A stretch of 64,000 nt of DNA from Craterostigma plantagineum (lineage: Eukaryota; Streptophyta; Magnoliopsida; Lamiales; Linderniaceae): the NCBI GenBank assembly GCA_027422505.1, contig JAPQWV010000643.1, positions 124,001 to 188,000 of the forward strand. Reading direction: 5' to 3'. The notes beneath the pieces were generated by a model, which saw only the letters and a program-made list of their open reading frames with translations, did no database searches and had not been told where the DNA came from. The translations under genes and the position numbers were made by a program. Positions 11,543 to 24,374 of this stretch are shown one piece after another. How positions within the stretch are numbered: position 1 is the first letter of the stretch; every line of letters starts with the position of its first letter.

Positions 11543-14500
11543 TCAGGCAGGGAGAAATAGCTCAGGGTAGCGATTTCTCATATCATCTTCTCGTTCCCAC
11601 GTAGCTTCCTCGGTGGATTGATTCTGCCATAATATCTTGACTAACGGAATCTCTTTATTCCGTAGTCGTTTCGTGTCGTACATAAGAATTTCTACTGGAT
11701 TTTCCTCGTAGCTCAAATCCGGCTTAAGCTGTTGATGAAGATTCTCGGTGTTCAGCACATGGCTGGGGTCTGCGACGTATTTTCGTAACGTCGATACGTG
11801 AAAAATATCATGTATTTGAGCTAGCGAATTCGGTAGTTCCAGTTGATAAGCAACTTCACCAACTTTTTTGAGGATTCGGAACGGTCCTATATAACGTGGG
11901 CTCAGTTTGCCTTTCTTCCCGAATCGCTTTACTCCTTTCATCGGTGAAACTTTCAGAAATACAAAATCATCTGCTTGGAATTCCAGTGGTCTACGCTTTT
12001 GATCTGCGTAACTTTTCTGTCTGCTTTGAGCCGTTTTCATACGTTCCCGTACCTTTAATATTGCTTCCGTCATTTCTTGCACTAGATCAGGGCCTAGTAT
12101 CGCTCGTTCTCCGACTTCGTCCCAGTGAATTGGAGATCTGCATTTGCGTCCGTATAACGCTTCGTATGGAGCCATTCCGATTGCTGCGTGGTAACTGTTA
12201 TTGTATGAGAACTCAATCAGTGGAAGATACCGACTCCAATTCCCTTTGAAGTCGAGCACGCAGGCTCTAAGCATGTCCTCTAATGTCTGGATTGTTCGTT
12301 CAGACTGTCCGTCTGTCTGCGGATGATAGGCAGTACTGAAGGATAACTTGGTTCCCATGGCCTTCTGCAAACTCATCCAGAACTTGGATAAGAATCTTGA
12401 ATCACGATCGGAAACGATCGAAATTGGAACTCCGTGAAGTCGTACTATCTCTTGAATATATAATTCGGCATAACGTTCCATTGAAAATGTTGAACTGATA
12501 GGCAGGAAGTGAGCGGACTTGGTCAATCGATCAACGATGACCCATAGAGCGTCGTGGCCTTTCACAGTCTTAGGCAAGCCAACAACGAAGTCCATGGTAA
12601 TGTGGTCCCACTTCCATTCAGGTACTGGCAGGGACTGCAAGGTTCCTGCCGGTCGTTGATGCTCTGCCTTGATTTGCTGACACGTTAAGCATTGGCTCAC
12701 AAAAGTTGCAATTTCTCTTTTCATCCCTGGCCACCAGTAGTTGCCTCGGAGATCCCTATACATCTTCGTTGCTCCTGGGTGAATTGAGTAAATGGTGGTA
12801 TGAGCTTCCATCATGACAGTCTTTCGAAGTTCGGCGTCGTTTGGAACATATAAACGTCTTCTGTAATATAAGCTCCCGTCGTCTCGTATGGTGAAGTCTG
12901 TTGATCTTTGCTCTATAGGAGTTTCTTTGATTTTCAGATATAATTCGTCATTCTCCTGGGCTTTCCTAATTTGCTCCATCAGTGTAGGTCGAAGTGTTAA
13001 TGCTGCTAGTCTTGTCTCAATCTCGCCCATTGGTATCACTTCCACTTCAAGCCTCTGTAACTCCGTGTTTACAGTTTTGCGGCTTAGTGCATCTGCCACT
13101 ACATTCGCTTTTCCTGGGTGATAACTGATTACACAGTCGTAATCCTTAACCAATTCAAGCCATCGCCGTTGTCGCATGTTCAACTCCTTCTGGGTGAAGA
13201 AATATTTGAGACTCTTGTGATCAGTGAAGATCTCGCATCGCTCGCCGTACAAGTAGTGCCTCCAGATCTTGAGAGCAAAGACTACAGCGGCTAGCTCTAA
13301 GTCGTGTGTTGGGTAGTTCTTCTCATAATCCTTGAGTTGTCGTGAAGCATATGCAACTACGTTTCCGTTTTGCATTAAAACGCACCCTAAGCCGTTCTTT
13401 GATGCATCGCTATATACGGAAAATCCCCCAGTACCCGTAGGAATCGTTAATACTGGGGCTGAAGTAAGTCGTTTCTTCAATTCTTGGAAGCTCTGCTCGC
13501 AAGCATCGTCCCATTTGAATGGAGTATTCTTCTTTGTTAGCTTCGTCAGGGTTGATGCAATCTTGGAGAAATCTTTAATAAACTTCCGATAATACCCAGC
13601 TAGTCCAAGAAAACTCCGTATTTCTGTGACATTCATCGGTTGAGGCCAGTTATTAATAGCCTCAATCTTGCTGGGGTCAACAGAAATTCCATCCCCCGAG
13701 ATAACGTGTCCAAGAAATGCGACTTGATTGAGCCAGAACTCGCATTTCTTGAATTTTGCATACAGCTGCTTTTCTCGTAATATTCCCAGCACAATCTTTA
13801 GATGTTGTTCATGCTCCTCCTGGGTTTTCGAGTAAATGAGAATGTCATCGATGAATACGATGACACATTTATCGAGAAATGGTTTGAATACCCGGTTCAT
13901 CAAGTCCATGAATGCCGCTGGCGCATTAGTCAGCCCGAAAGGCATGACTAAGAACTCGTAGTGCCCATATCTTGTACTGAAAGCGGTCTTTGGAACGTCT
14001 TCCTCTCGGATCTTCAACTGGTGATATCCCGATCTTAAGTCTATCTTTGAGAACACCGTTGCACCTTGCAATTGATCAAATAGATCATCAATTCTCGGTA
14101 GAGGGTATTTATTCTTGATGGTAATCTTGTTCAGTTCTCGGTAATCAATACATAGTCTCATCGATCCATCTTTCTTTTTAACAAACAGGACCGGTGCTCC
14201 CCATGGTGAGAAGCTAGGCTGAATGAATCCTTTTTGTAATAATTCATCTAGCTGCTCTTTCAGTTCCTTCAACTCGGTTGGAGCTAACCGGTAAGGAGCC
14301 CTCGAAATTGGTGCAGATCCTGGTATTAAATCGATCGTGAATTGGATCTCACGATCAGGAGGGAGTCCGGGTAAATCTTCTGGAAAAACATCGGGAAATT
14401 CTCGTACTACTGGAATCGCTTCTAATTTCGGAGATTGACTCTCTTCAGATGTCACAGCAAAGACAAAATAGGCTTCGCATCCTGCCTTGATCAAACGTCG

Positions 14501-16009
14501 TGCCTTCAACGCTGAAATCTTCGGAATACCTTTACCTTTAACCGTTCCAGTAAAGACGAATGGTTCACTTTTCTCCAAGCTGAATGTGACTGTCTTGTGG
14601 TTACAATTGATCACTGCCCCATATTTAGACAGCCAGTCCATTCCTAAGATTACTTCATAATCGTTCATCGGAATGATTATGAGGTCTACAGGTAGTTCTC
14701 TATCACTAACTAATACTGGGCAATCTCGTAAAATTAGGCTAGTTCGGGTCGAAGCCCCATGTGGCATAGTTACGCTATACTCACAATCAGATTGCTGAGG
14801 TGTAACCCTGAGTCTCGCCACGTATTTAGATGATGCAAATGAATGCGAGGCTCCTGAATCTATTAATATGCATGTCGGGGTATGGTGTATAGATAAGGTA
14901 CCTGCTACTACTGACGGGTCTGTCTCTGCTTCCTCGGACGTTATGGTATATACACGAGCTGGTACAGTTGGTGGCCTCGCCTGGCTTGCAGCTTGACTTC
15001 CAGAAGTGTTCTCCGGGCATTGTTTCGCATAATGCCCTGGCCTTCCGCATCTAAAGCAGTTATTAGTCTGTGGAGGACAGTTACCAAAATGTCGTCTCCC
15101 ACACCTTGGACAATTTGGTACTGGTGCGGGAAACCTCGGTGGCATCTGATTTGGTTGCTGGGATGGTCCAGGTCTATTTTGGAAATTAGGCTTTGCTCCC
15201 TTCACAAAGAACCGCTTCTTCTGATTTCCTCCACTCCACTGTGTTCCTTGAACAAATTTTCTCTTTGCCTCTTGTGCACGAATGATTCTGGTCTCGGCCT
15301 GTTCAGCAACTAATGCCCTCTCCGCAACTTGAGCGTATGTGGCTCCCTGAAGCCCGGCCATATTTACGTCGCGATACAATTCTGGCTTCAGGCCCTCCAA
15401 AAAGCGTTCGATCTTCAGGGCATCAGTGCTAACCATGTGAGTGGCAAACCTCGACAACTGTTCAAATTTTCTAATATACTCAGCCACAGTCATTGTCCCT
15501 TGTCGCAGGTTAATGAACTCGTTCATTCTTTGGGCTCGAACTGGAGCGGTAAAGTACTTGCTCCTGAAGAGTTCTTTGAAACGATCCCAGCTCATCGTGA
15601 TCGGGTCCTCGATTGCCATGATAGTGTCCCACCAATGGCCTGCGCTTCCCCGCAGTAGAAATGCAGCACATAACACTTTTTTTTCCTCGGGTATGCGGCT
15701 GTACTGAAACATACTTTCAAGGGTCCTTAGCCAATCCTCAGCAGACGTGGGATCGATGGCGTCTTCAAATGTAGGCGGATTGAGTTTGCGAAACCGTTCC
15801 CCAACGATTTCGATCCTTTCTGCCTGGGAAGGTCCGCTGGTTTGTTGCCCCTCAGTGTTTCGACGTTGGATTAATTCTTGGATCTGGGCAGATTGCTGAC
15901 GTACTAACTCCGTAAGTTGGAGAATAGCAGCGTCACGATTATCAGTCGATGTTTCGGGTTCTTTACCCCGATCGGAGCTCCCACTACCTTCACTTCTTGT
16001 TCTACCCAT
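11543..16009 (-). CDS. Tekay-type Gag-Pol polyprotein (1488 aa)
   Basis: Single ORF encoding all proteins for retrotransposition. Residues 70-240 are a retrotransposon Gag capsid region. A CCHC knuckle is at 318-331 ([14 protein letters not shown]), preceded by a half-knuckle at 302-311. The aspartic protease motif DSGA is at 384-387. RT spans about 590-770 with the catalytic FIDD at 719-722. RNase H has Asp868, Glu905 and Asp930. The integrase zinc site is His1070, His1077, Cys1107 and Cys1110, with catalytic Asp1140, Asp1201 and Glu1237, then a GPF segment at 1375-1377. A chromodomain-like tail occupies about 1430-1488 ([17 protein letters not shown]). All catalytic residues are present and there is no stop or frameshift. 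The Met at 16009 is the first in frame after the PBS. Length fits the family. No frameshift signal is needed because Gag and Pol share one frame. Confidence 0.97.
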   Translation of the reverse strand: MGRTRSEGSGSSDRGKEPETSTDNRDAAILQLTELVRQQSAQIQELIQRRNTEGQQTSGPSQAERIEIVGERFRKLNPPTFEDAIDPTSAEDWLRTLESMFQYSRIPEEKKVLCAAFLLRGSAGHWWDTIMAIEDPITMSWDRFKELFRSKYFTAPVRAQRMNEFINLRQGTMTVAEYIRKFEQLSRFATHMVSTDALKIERFLEGLKPELYRDVNMAGLQGATYAQVAERALVAEQAETRIIRAQEAKRKFVQGTQWSGGNQKKRFFVKGAKPNFQNRPGPSQQPNQMPPRFPAPVPNCPRCGRRHFGNCPPQTNNCFRCGRPGHYAKQCPENTSGSQAASQARPPTVPARVYTITSEEAETDPSVVAGTLSIHHTPTCILIDSGASHSFASSKYVARLRVTPQQSDCEYSVTMPHGASTRTSLILRDCPVLVSDRELPVDLIIIPMNDYEVILGMDWLSKYGAVINCNHKTVTFSLEKSEPFVFTGTVKGKGIPKISALKARRLIKAGCEAYFVFAVTSEESQSPKLEAIPVVREFPDVFPEDLPGLPPDREIQFTIDLIPGSAPISRAPYRLAPTELKELKEQLDELLQKGFIQPSFSPWGAPVLFVKKKDGSMRLCIDYRELNKITIKNKYPLPRIDDLFDQLQGATVFSKIDLRSGYHQLKIREEDVPKTAFSTRYGHYEFLVMPFGLTNAPAAFMDLMNRVFKPFLDKCVIVFIDDILIYSKTQEEHEQHLKIVLGILREKQLYAKFKKCEFWLNQVAFLGHVISGDGISVDPSKIEAINNWPQPMNVTEIRSFLGLAGYYRKFIKDFSKIASTLTKLTKKNTPFKWDDACEQSFQELKKRLTSAPVLTIPTGTGGFSVYSDASKNGLGCVLMQNGNVVAYASRQLKDYEKNYPTHDLELAAVVFALKIWRHYLYGERCEIFTDHKSLKYFFTQKELNMRQRRWLELVKDYDCVISYHPGKANVVADALSRKTVNTELQRLEVEVIPMGEIETRLAALTLRPTLMEQIRKAQENDELYLKIKETPIEQRSTDFTIRDDGSLYYRRRLYVPNDAELRKTVMMEAHTTIYSIHPGATKMYRDLRGNYWWPGMKREIATFVSQCLTCQQIKAEHQRPAGTLQSLPVPEWKWDHITMDFVVGLPKTVKGHDALWVIVDRLTKSAHFLPISSTFSMERYAELYIQEIVRLHGVPISIVSDRDSRFLSKFWMSLQKAMGTKLSFSTAYHPQTDGQSERTIQTLEDMLRACVLDFKGNWSRYLPLIEFSYNNSYHAAIGMAPYEALYGRKCRSPIHWDEVGERAILGPDLVQEMTEAILKVRERMKTAQSRQKSYADQKRRPLEFQADDFVFLKVSPMKGVKRFGKKGKLSPRYIGPFRILKKVGEVAYQLELPNSLAQIHDIFHVSTLRKYVADPSHVLNTENLHQQLKPDLSYEENPVEILMYDTKRLRNKEIPLVKILWQNQSTEEATWEREDDMRNRYPELFLPA

Positions 16010-16152
16010 CGTAAATATTCCTACCCTGACGTCCCTAAGGCCAATAAATTACGCCACACAAACAAAAATAACAGGAACAAAACTTACTAGCAAGGCTGCT
16101 TCCACGCTTTTGAGTGTGTGTACATAGACAGTCTACAGAACCTGCAACCGAA
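16010..16152 (-). other. Tekay 5' leader
   Basis: About 140 bp between the PBS and the Gag-Pol start. No ORF or repeat seen. The packaging signal would be expected here, but no specific motif can be assigned. Confidence 0.6.
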
Positions 16153-16164
16153 GCTCTGATACCA
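16153..16164 (-). promoter_or_regulatory. Tekay primer-binding site (initiator-Met tRNA)
   Basis: Minus strand TGGTATCAGAGC, complementary to the 3' end of plant initiator methionine tRNA, 3 bp inside the 5' LTR. Confidence 0.95.
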
Positions 16165-16167
16165 CCC

Positions 16168-19100
16168 TGTGGCGCCCCGCCATCTACTACTCTTTCTAAC
16201 GTTATCTTACGTGACTAAATATAACATAAAGTAAACAATACGCAAAAATGCGTATTAAATTTTTCCTTTTATATAAAGGAAGTCATTCTGTACATGCTCA
16301 AAATATCGCTCCAACTCTATATACACGGGAAGTGTATAAATGCGAAGCAAAAGAAACCCTAACGCCTGGCCACACAGGTCGCATCCATGTACACACCACC
16401 CCCAAAAGTCGCTGGAAGCTTCAAAAGGTAAGCCTTGCCACCAAAAGCGATCACGTACCGTGGTCGCGTGCACCTACAACACATAAAGTAAGGGGTGAGC
16501 TATAAAGCTCAGTAAGTAGGAATATGCAATGTCGTGAACGTGAAAACCCCGCAAAGGCATCCGCGCCAATGCATCCCACACCTCGTAAATCAAACTCAAT
16601 CTCATATCTCTCAGGGCCCTCGGCTAACTTGCTATGCACCATAAAGAGCTCTAATCCAACACGGATAAACGTGGCAGCGACCTACGCTGGGTAGCCTACG
16701 CTAGGTTTCCCTAGGTCGCACCCTCCCAGGTCGTCCCCTCTGCCGTGCGGTAGCCCACGCTGGTAGCCTACGCTGGTTAGCCTACGCTAGGGTTCACCCC
16801 TAGGTCGCTCCTTCCCAGGTCGCACCCTCCAGGTCGCATCCCTCCGCTATCAGGGCATCAGCCCAAATAAAATAAACAGGGCAGAAGCCCAAATAAATAT
16901 TCTAATATCACCGACGATGCAGCACGCCGTCATGGTGCCATAGAAGTAGCCCTGACTCAACTGCGAGTCGACATCAAATGCCTATATCGGCAAATATCAT
17001 TCGCCCTCAGACGATAAAACCCCAAGTGCCTCGTGCATGCATATGAATATGCAACGTGAATTAATACCGTAAATATTTATCATGCAAAAGCATGTCAAAT
17101 AATTCACGTAATAATATAAACCCAAGCACATAGTCACGTAATTCAAGTACATACAAATAATTATGTGTTGTAGTTGAAATTCCCACTTACCTGGTATCCT
17201 TAGCTTATTTAATCTTATCGTACAGTACGTTGCTAACCTTCGAATCCTAAATATACAATCATAACAAATTAGGGTTTGTTAGTCTAACCAGTATTTCACG
17301 AAATTAGCTTCGGGTGAATCTCGAGATATATTATAAGTAGATCTCGAGCTTGGTGTTGGAAAGATCTCGACATTTGTTTTGGTATAAAACTCGATATTAG
17401 ATCATAAGATAATTGAAGATTGGATATCGATATAATTCTCACTTGTATATTTAATCTTGAAGTGTGGGTTGGAATTATGAAGTAGACGTCGAGATGAATC
17501 TCGACACAAATGTCGAGCTACACTTTGGAATTATAAAATAGGATATCGATATGATATAACATGTTAATTATATACCACATACATCTCGACATATTGGAAT
17601 TAGGTTTCGATATTTTAACTAGAAATATCGAGATGAATATGTGTCGAGATTTTCTACAAGATGTCGAGCTACATGTCTCGACATTTCCAAGCAACATTTC
17701 GACATTACAATTATTTAGATATGGACCATAGAATTTCGAGCTATTACACACATCTCAAAGCTTGTACTGATATGGTTTTTATGTAAGGGTTTCGACTTCT
17801 TTATCACGTGGAAATTTCGAGCTCTTACAATAAATGTCGAGCTATATATATATATATATTAAGATATCGAGACATTATTAAGCAAAATGTCGACATTACA
17901 GCAAGATAGATATCGAGTTTTTTTAATATAATATATTATATAGGTTAAATCCCGATATGAGATAGATTTCGAGATATTTATTTTGATATTCATAACAACA
18001 ATCTCGACATTACACATACATGAAATATTGACATAAATGTGGGTTTTAAGATGAATATCGAGCTTCAACTCGAGATTTCATCTCGAGTTTGATCTCGACA
18101 TTTTCTTATCTTCATTTCCGAGTTTGAAATTATTCCTGCAAGTTTAATACAGTTTCCAGATTCTTAACTTGGAGAAATTATATCACTTGAAAAGACGTTA
18201 TGGAATTCATCTACGCATTAGATCAAAATCCTATATTTCGAGAATAGTAATTGTCATATATACTTAGAAACCCTAATTTCATCCAACTCTAATAACCAAT
18301 AGTTTTTCCTAAACATGTTAAAATACGAAACAAGCATATAAATTCATCGAAATAATCTATACCTTTCAGCTTAGTGATGAATTCTGTTAAAACTCTTGTT
18401 CGACTTCTCTCTCCCAGTTTTCTGTCGAAGGTTTGTGAATGAATTTCATTTTCTTCTTGTCTTAATTTTTTTATCTACCTATTACGTGTAGCCCTAAACA
18501 AATGACATCAATAACTTTACTTTCCTTTCCAACTAAGTAATTGATACTTATCCCAATTACTAATATCTTTCTTTTGGAATTCTTCCATATCCTTTAACTC
18601 GAGTTCCTAAGATGTCGAGTTTTACCAATCTCGATCTTGAAAAGTTTCGAGATCCTAAAGTACAATTTAAGGATATCGAGTAGTTTGATAATTCTATGAT
18701 TTCGGCGTCCTTATTTATTACAAGTTGTTCTTTCAAACTTTAAATATATCGAGGTTCAAAGATCTTGAGATTTCAAGATTTTATGATACCAAAATTTGAG
18801 CTTAATAAATTTCGGTTCCTAAGAATTTCGAAATTGTTGATTTTAACAATCAACAACTAGACATTTCGACCCTCATGTTGTTAAGTTTCGAACTTATTTC
18901 TACTAATTCATACTCCCCAAAATGCGGTATTTAATACTTAATATATTAAATCAGATCTTCTAAGTTATCATGCCATGTACCAAAACCCTAAAGTCAATAA
19001 CTAACCTAAATTCAGTTAATTCCTCTACCTGGTTAGTAACCCTAATAGCATCCAAGTTGATATCATGTTAACACATAAAATCATAAAACATATTCCATGC

Positions 19101-19170
19101 AGTCACGTAAGTCACATATCATGTATGCATATTTATTGGCCAAACTTACGTGCGGGACCCGGGTATTACA
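16168..19170 (-). repeat. Tekay 5' LTR
   Basis: 3003 bp, TGTGGCGCC...TATTACA on the plus strand, nearly identical to 8509-11507. Differences seen: C/T near 16918, G/A near 17627, a longer TA run near 17850 and C/T near 19145. It is followed by TSD CCTCG. Confidence 0.97.
16267..16279 (-). promoter_or_regulatory. Candidate TATA box of Tekay 5' LTR
   Basis: Minus strand reads CCTTTATATAAAAG about 100 nt upstream of the LTR end and PBS, a plausible core promoter giving a short R-U5. Confidence 0.4.
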
Positions 19171-19175
19171 CCTCG
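19171..19175. repeat. Target-site duplication of Tekay (right copy)
   Basis: CCTCG, identical to 8504-8508. The Athila RT frame (MDDFLIFEDSFE) runs into it. Confidence 0.95.
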
Positions 19176-20700
19176 AACGAGTCTTCAAAAATCAAAAAAT
19201 CATCCATGAATACCTCCATTTCGTCACCGATTAGTTTATCGAAAATAGCCATCATGCAATGTTGGAAGGTGGCCGAAGCATTGCAAAGTCCAAAAGGCAT
19301 CCGTTGGTAGGCGAATGTCCCAAACGGGCACGTGAACATCGTCTTCTCTTGATCCTCAAGTACAATGGAAATATGAAAATACCCTGAAGTCCGTCGAGAA
19401 AACAATAAAATTCATGACCAGATAAACGTTCAAGCATTCGATCGATAAAAGGAAGAGGGAAATGGTCTTTTTGCGTTGCTTCATTTAGTTTACGAAAGTC
19501 GATGCACACGCGCCATCCCGTGACAGTCCTCGTCGGAATGAGTTCGTTTTTCTCGTAGGGTACCACTATCATTCCTCCTTTTTAGGCACTACCTGAACTG
19601 GGCTTACCCATGCACTGTCCGAGATTGGGTAAATCACTCCCGCATCGAGCAATTTAATTACCTCGGCCTTAACTACCCCCTTCATGTTGGGGTTCAGATG
19701 CCTATGGTGTTGTATCATTGGTTTGAACTCGTCTTCCATGAGGATCTTATGCATGCAAAATGCCGGGCTTATTCCTCGAATATCAGCTATTTTCCATGCG
19801 ATCGCCTTCTTGTGCTCCCGTATTGTTTCTAAGAGCATAATTTTCTGCTCTTTCCCCAGATTTGACGCAATGATTACGGGAAGCTTTGCATTTTCTTCGA
19901 GGAAAGCGTATTCCAAGTGATCGGGCAATTGCTTGAGCTCGAGCGTTGGTGGTTCCTCGACCGAGCTTTTCTCACAATTTTCTTCGCTGCTCACCTCGAT
20001 CATTGGTTCCTCATTGACATTCTCACCTACATCTACTTGGGCAACGTCGAGGGGTAGGTCATCATTCGGCTCTTCCATATGGACTTCCTCGTTTTCCTCT
20101 ATTTCTTGCTTAGAGATGAAGGAATCGGGCCACAAAAGTCCCTGCAACGATAGGAATTCATTCCACGGATCGATATAAAAACACTTATCGTCTAATTTCT
20201 CGGCATTATTCATGGACTCGGCCATATCAAATGTCACTTGCTCACTATCTATAGTTAATGTCAAAGTTCCATTACGAACATCGACCATAGTACCCCTGGT
20301 AGCGAGGAATGGCCTTTCTAAGATTAGAGGAATATTTTCATCTTCATCCATGTCGAGAATTACAAAATCCGCAGGAATGATAAATTTATCGACTTTAACA
20401 AGAACATCTTCAATAATACCCCTAGGATATTTAACAGATCTATCTGCTAATTGTATACTCATCCTAGTAGGTTTGGGTTCTCTAAGCCATTCTTGAACAT
20501 CGAATAAGGCATTAAATTTATACTAGCATCTAAGTCAGCCAGTGCCTTATGTACCACAAGATCGCCTATTAAACAAGATACAGTAAAACTCCCTTGGTCT
20601 TTAGCTTCTTTGAGATCTTGCTTTGTAAGATCGCGGAGCACTCCCCTCGTAATTCGACCGTGGACACATCTTCAAGCTTGCGTTTGTTCGTGATAAGGTC
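19176..20700 (-). pseudogene. Athila pol, 5' part: protease and N-terminal RT
   Basis: Minus strand. The protease core carries the Athila motif DLxASINLMP with Gly replaced by Asp (DLDASINLMP, 20641-20459). An adjacent ORF (20462-19569) carries the protease C terminus (NIPLILERPFLATRG), an acidic linker and the RT entry region (LLDAGVIYPISDSAWVSPV). RT fingers/palm follow (WRVCIDFRKLNEAT, PFGLCNASATFQHCM) and the catalytic FMDD at about 19200, a few codons before the Tekay insertion. Frames change near 20460, 19570 and 19400, so it is not translatable as one protein. It continues at 8503-6368. Confidence 0.88.
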
Positions 20701-22300
20701 CTTCAAGAATTTTGCCCAACGTGGCATCTGGCAAGGGCTTCACAAAGTGGTAAATTAATATGTAATTGTTTAAAAATTGCAAGGAATTTACCAAACTGGT
20801 CGTCAATGATGTCCCTTTTAAGTCTCGCTGGGTATGGAATTTTTGGTTGATATGCCTTGATAGGTGGATTAGGTACGGTCTCCTCTTCTTTGTCGGCCTC
20901 GATGTTTGCTTTCGCGGGCTCAACATTCTTCTTATTCAATTTCTGCACATCTTCGAGCTCTCTCCCATTACGAAGTATGACCGCCTTTACGTGGTGGTCC
21001 TTTGGTTGGTCTCACTGTAGCTTGGCAATGAACCAGGAGGACGTTGTTGGATCGATTCAGCAATCTGCCCAACTTGTTTCTCCAAGGCCGGTAGGGAAGA
21101 CTCGGTGTTTTGCAACCGTACCTCTTGATTGTCCAGGCGAGAGTCGAGCTTTCCCATTAGCTTCTCGAGCATCGCCTCTAGCTTATCACCACGACCTCCA
21201 GGGGGAACTTCGGAACTTCCACTGTGGTATCCATGCGACCTTTGATTTTGAAATCCCGGTGGAGCTTGTTGTTGATTCCCATAGGCCAGGTTCGGATGAA
21301 CTCGATTTGGAACGAAGTTTCGCTGACCTTGATAGTTTTCCATGTAATCGACTTGCTCTGTTGGAATAGTGGCTAGGCAATGAGTTGCGTCGTGGCTTCC
21401 TCCGCATATGGTGCATGGTGGAGTATACGTCTGATACGAATGAGAAGGCGCAATAATTGTCAAAGTCCTCGGTGTAGCTTGCAATTGGACAGCATTAACG
21501 GTCGGCTTCATAGGCAAGAGCGCATTCATCAAAGTCTGCATTTTTTGTTCGAGGGCTTCGAACTTGGCATTGATTGCGGTAGTTTCAACCGTACATTTCC
21601 GATGGTTTACCCCTACTGCTTGAACTTCCTCGTCGGAAACTGTTCGCGCTATAATCTTCAATGAAGTTCCAGCCTTCCGTTGCACTAAGATTACATAGAC
21701 CTCCGTTGCACGCTCCGTCCAATAATTGTACGGTATGGTCGTTCAGCGATTCGTGGAACCGCTGAATTTGCTCGCTCTTCGTCATTCCGTGTTGAGGAAA
21801 TCGGTACAAAAGCGCCTTGAATCTGGTCCATACGTCATACTGATTTTCGCCCTCCTTTTGCTTGAACGCGGTGAGGTCCATTTTAATTTGAGAGCTTTGG
21901 AGGGTGGAAAGAAATAATTGATGAAGGTGGCATGCATCTGGTCCCAAGTGGTTCTAGATCTCTCGGGGAGCAGGTTGAACCACTCCTTCGCATTGCCTCG
22001 TAGAGAGAATGGAAATAGGTAGAGTCGAATGGCTTCCGGGCTTACATCTTGAACCTGTATTGCCTCCGTGACAGACAAGAAGTCCCGAATGTGGCGATAG
22101 ACGTCTTCCTCGGTGAGTCCATCGTATTGAGCTGTCTTCTGAAGCATTTGCAGCCAATGATGTTTGAGCTCGAAATTGTTCGGCACCTGAGGAAGTACTA
22201 TCGCCGAGCTAACCGTTCCTACGGCATTGTTTCTCCACAGCTCTCTCGTTGGAGGTTCTCTCATTGCTAATGGCATCTCTTCGCGATTCTGCTCCGCCAT
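20701..22300 (-). pseudogene. Athila gag
   Basis: Minus strand, starting at Met 22300. The Athila capsid signature (LYLFPFSLRGNAKEWFNLLP, about 22060-22000) is followed by a region with TWDQMHATFINYFFPP, a Cys/His segment (CTICGGSHDATHCL, about 21410-21370) and a Gln/Pro-rich, coiled-coil C terminus (KQVGQIAESIQQ). Frames change near 21790, 21600 and 20990, so it is broken in at least three places. The Gly-Pro-Gln-rich tail and the single CX2CX4HX4C-like motif fit an Athila nucleocapsid. Confidence 0.85.
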
Positions 22301-22520
22301 TTCGGTCGTTACTTCGACTCGCCTAGCGTTTTCTTGTAGGTTACTTCAAAAGGTACTTTCAATCTCCTCGTCTCCTTTAACGATTGGTAGTGTAGGGTTC
22401 CTTCGGGTCATGCACCAACGTATACGTACCCAGACCAAAAGAAATATGATAAAGCGAAGATTTTGATAATAAATAATAAATAGCTAGAATAATAAACTAA
22501 GGCTTTTCTAGTATCGATAG
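22301..22520 (-). other. Athila 5' leader
   Basis: About 220 bp between gag Met and PBS. No feature beyond AT-rich sequence seen. Confidence 0.5.
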
Positions 22521-22539
22521 CTCCCCGGCAACGGTGCCA
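22521..22539 (-). promoter_or_regulatory. Athila primer-binding site (Asp-tRNA type)
   Basis: Minus strand TGGCACCGTTGCCGGGGAG, 6 bp inside the 5' LTR. It matches the Asp-tRNA PBS typical of Athila with an A in place of G at the fifth base, which may be a later mutation. Confidence 0.85.
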
Positions 22540-22545
22540 AAAATT

Positions 22546-24369
22546 TGATGAGCGGATCGAGTAATAAAACAAAACGAATACTAACAAACTATCCTACGCT
22601 CAAAAGGAAATGTACCTATCGAAATATCATAGACGTAGCAAATATTCGAGTATCGAACCCCAAGAGAACTATGTACCTTAGAAAAACTTTCGCTTAAGTA
22701 TCCTAGTATGAATGTTTGATTGTTAAAACGGTAAATAACGATACTTAGAAAATACAACTTAATAAGGTAGTAAAACCCTTATGAAAGCAGATGTATTTGA
22801 GACTTCGAATCCCCCTAGCTCGACCAAAACAAATATCAAGTGTACGTAAACAAAGTTATCATTAGACCGTGGAGATTATATAGCTGACGAAACTACGCCT
22901 TACCATATAATGATAGCAAACAACTAATCAACGAATTAAATAGTCGGGCAAGCTTCCCTAACCATTTAACCGAAGATCGCATTAAAACACGGTGAATCCC
23001 TCTATTAGATTTGACTCTAATCCGGCGGGGTAGTTCAACCTATCTCTAGCGATGAGTTTATTCCGCTTGTTTACGAGTGGTCTAATCATTCGCCCCTCTC
23101 TCAAGCGTAGCGTACGATTTCCCAACTACGTTAACTAAATGACATAGACATGATCAAGCTAACTAGACAATTTCAATCACTTAGACATAATCAAAATCAT
23201 ATGCTTCATAAACGAGTCATAACAACAACAAAACATGAAATACACCTAACATAAGATCGATCGCGCTAGGGTTCATCTCATCTCAAATACAATAGATTTA
23301 TCTACTCATTATCATCACAACAAAGCAAGTAATTAACATCGAATACATCATAAATACTTCCCTGAAATCGACTTCGAAGTTAATCCCCGTTCTTCGTTGA
23401 GGACTTTGATCAAACACGTGGTGGGCAATTAAGTAGGTGTTGTTGGGTTTTGAAAGACAACGTGTATATATGTATATGAGCTTGATTAGTGTTTCTTTCA
23501 CGTACCTCCCCCTTATTCCTTTCTTCTCTTCACGTTGCTCTTTATATAGAGTTTTCCTTTCCTTAACTTGTGCATTTTCTTCAACGTGATTTCCAAGGAG
23601 TTGCCAAAATCCATTTGAATGATCTCTAGCCTCCAAAGCTGTAATTGCAGCCCAAAAATCAGATTTCTAGCCACCGAAGTCGGATTTATTGTCCCTAGTT
23701 TCGTTTCCAAGAAGATAAGATAAGTTAAGGATCGTTTTCCTGTATGTGCTTGACTTTTAACATGGCCACATGGACGTTCACGGCCTCGTGTATGCATCCT
23801 AACGGCCGTGACAACATTAAATCTGAAGGAAAACACGTCTCTACCCGTGTTCACGGCATGGGGTCTTCAAGTTCACGGCCATGAAGAGTTCGGGCTCAAA
23901 AATAGGCTTTCTGCCCGCATTCACGGCCTCCTGCACCTCCATTCACGGCCATGAAGCACCCTTCACGGCCTGGTTGGTCAATGTTAATGGCCGTGACACA
24001 ATCGAGCAAGAAAATGGCTCTCTGGTGCGCTTCACGCCCTCGTACAAATCCTTCACGGCCGTGACGAATTTCCTGCAAAACAGCAGCACATTAAAAAATT
24101 CATATCTCTCAATATAGACCTCGGATTAAAAATTCCTTTGGGCAGAATCAGTACTAACAAGTCCTCTATCTATGGCTAAAATTTCAGGTCCATTGGACAT
24201 CGTTTACCCCGTGATGATTGCGAAATACGAAACTGTTTCGCAAAACTGCCGTAAAACGTTTGATTTTGTTGTGAAACCATATTACAGTGCAGAAATAATC
24301 AAACGACTTCACTTATCATGCAAAAGACTTAATTATAACAAATATAAATGTAATAAAATACGTTTATCA
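22546..24369 (-). repeat. Athila 5' LTR
   Basis: 1824 bp, TGATGAGCGG...TTTATCA on the plus strand, pairing with 3046-4881. It carries the same CACGGCC-rich block (about 23770-24065). About 5% divergence from its partner in the first 270 bp by hand count. Confidence 0.9.
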
Positions 24370-24374
24370 AGTGT
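24370..24374. repeat. Target-site duplication of Athila (right copy)
   Basis: AGTGT versus TGTGT at 3041-3045. See the left copy for the alternative parse. Confidence 0.7.

Larger units (their letters stand above)
8509..19170 (-). mobile_element. Intact young Tekay-type chromovirus (Ty3-gypsy), 10.66 kb
   Basis: Complete minus-strand element: two 3.0-kb LTRs (TG...CA), perfect 5-bp TSD CCTCG, initiator-Met PBS, polypurine tract and an uninterrupted 1488-codon Gag-Pol. By eye the LTRs differ at about three bases plus a 4-bp TA-repeat length change in 3 kb. That implies insertion very recently, in the order of tens of thousands of years if a commonly used plant rate near 1.3e-8 per site per year applies. 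The chromodomain-like C terminus and domain order PR-RT-RNase H-INT place it among chromoviruses; Tekay is the best lineage match by motif. It is inserted in the RT of the Athila element and is a candidate for a transposition-competent copy. Confidence 0.96.
3046..24369 (-). mobile_element. Athila-type Ty3-gypsy retrotransposon (interrupted by Tekay at 8509-19170)
   Basis: Complete but degenerate minus-strand element, about 10.7 kb without the nested insertion. It has paired LTRs of 1836 and 1824 bp and a PBS next to the 5' LTR whose minus strand is TGGCACCGTTGCCGGGGAG, the Asp-tRNA-type site usual in Athila. There is an Athila gag (LFPFSLRGNAKEW motif), PR-RT-RNase H-INT, a conserved hairpin after pol and a purine-rich tract (AAGTGTGGGGAGAT) beside the 3' LTR. 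The first 270 bp of the two LTRs differ at about 5% of positions by hand count, so it is older than the Tekay element inside it. The Tekay LTRs interrupt its RT reading frame just after the catalytic MDD segment. Confidence 0.92.

Noticed and set aside
16153..16164. tRNA gene
   Set aside because: Only the 12-nt primer-binding complement of initiator-Met tRNA is present, next to an LTR; the same holds at 26551, 46914 and 56064.
20857..21369. 170-codon plus-strand ORF
   Set aside because: Exact antisense of Athila gag; low-complexity Ser-rich shadow of the real frame.
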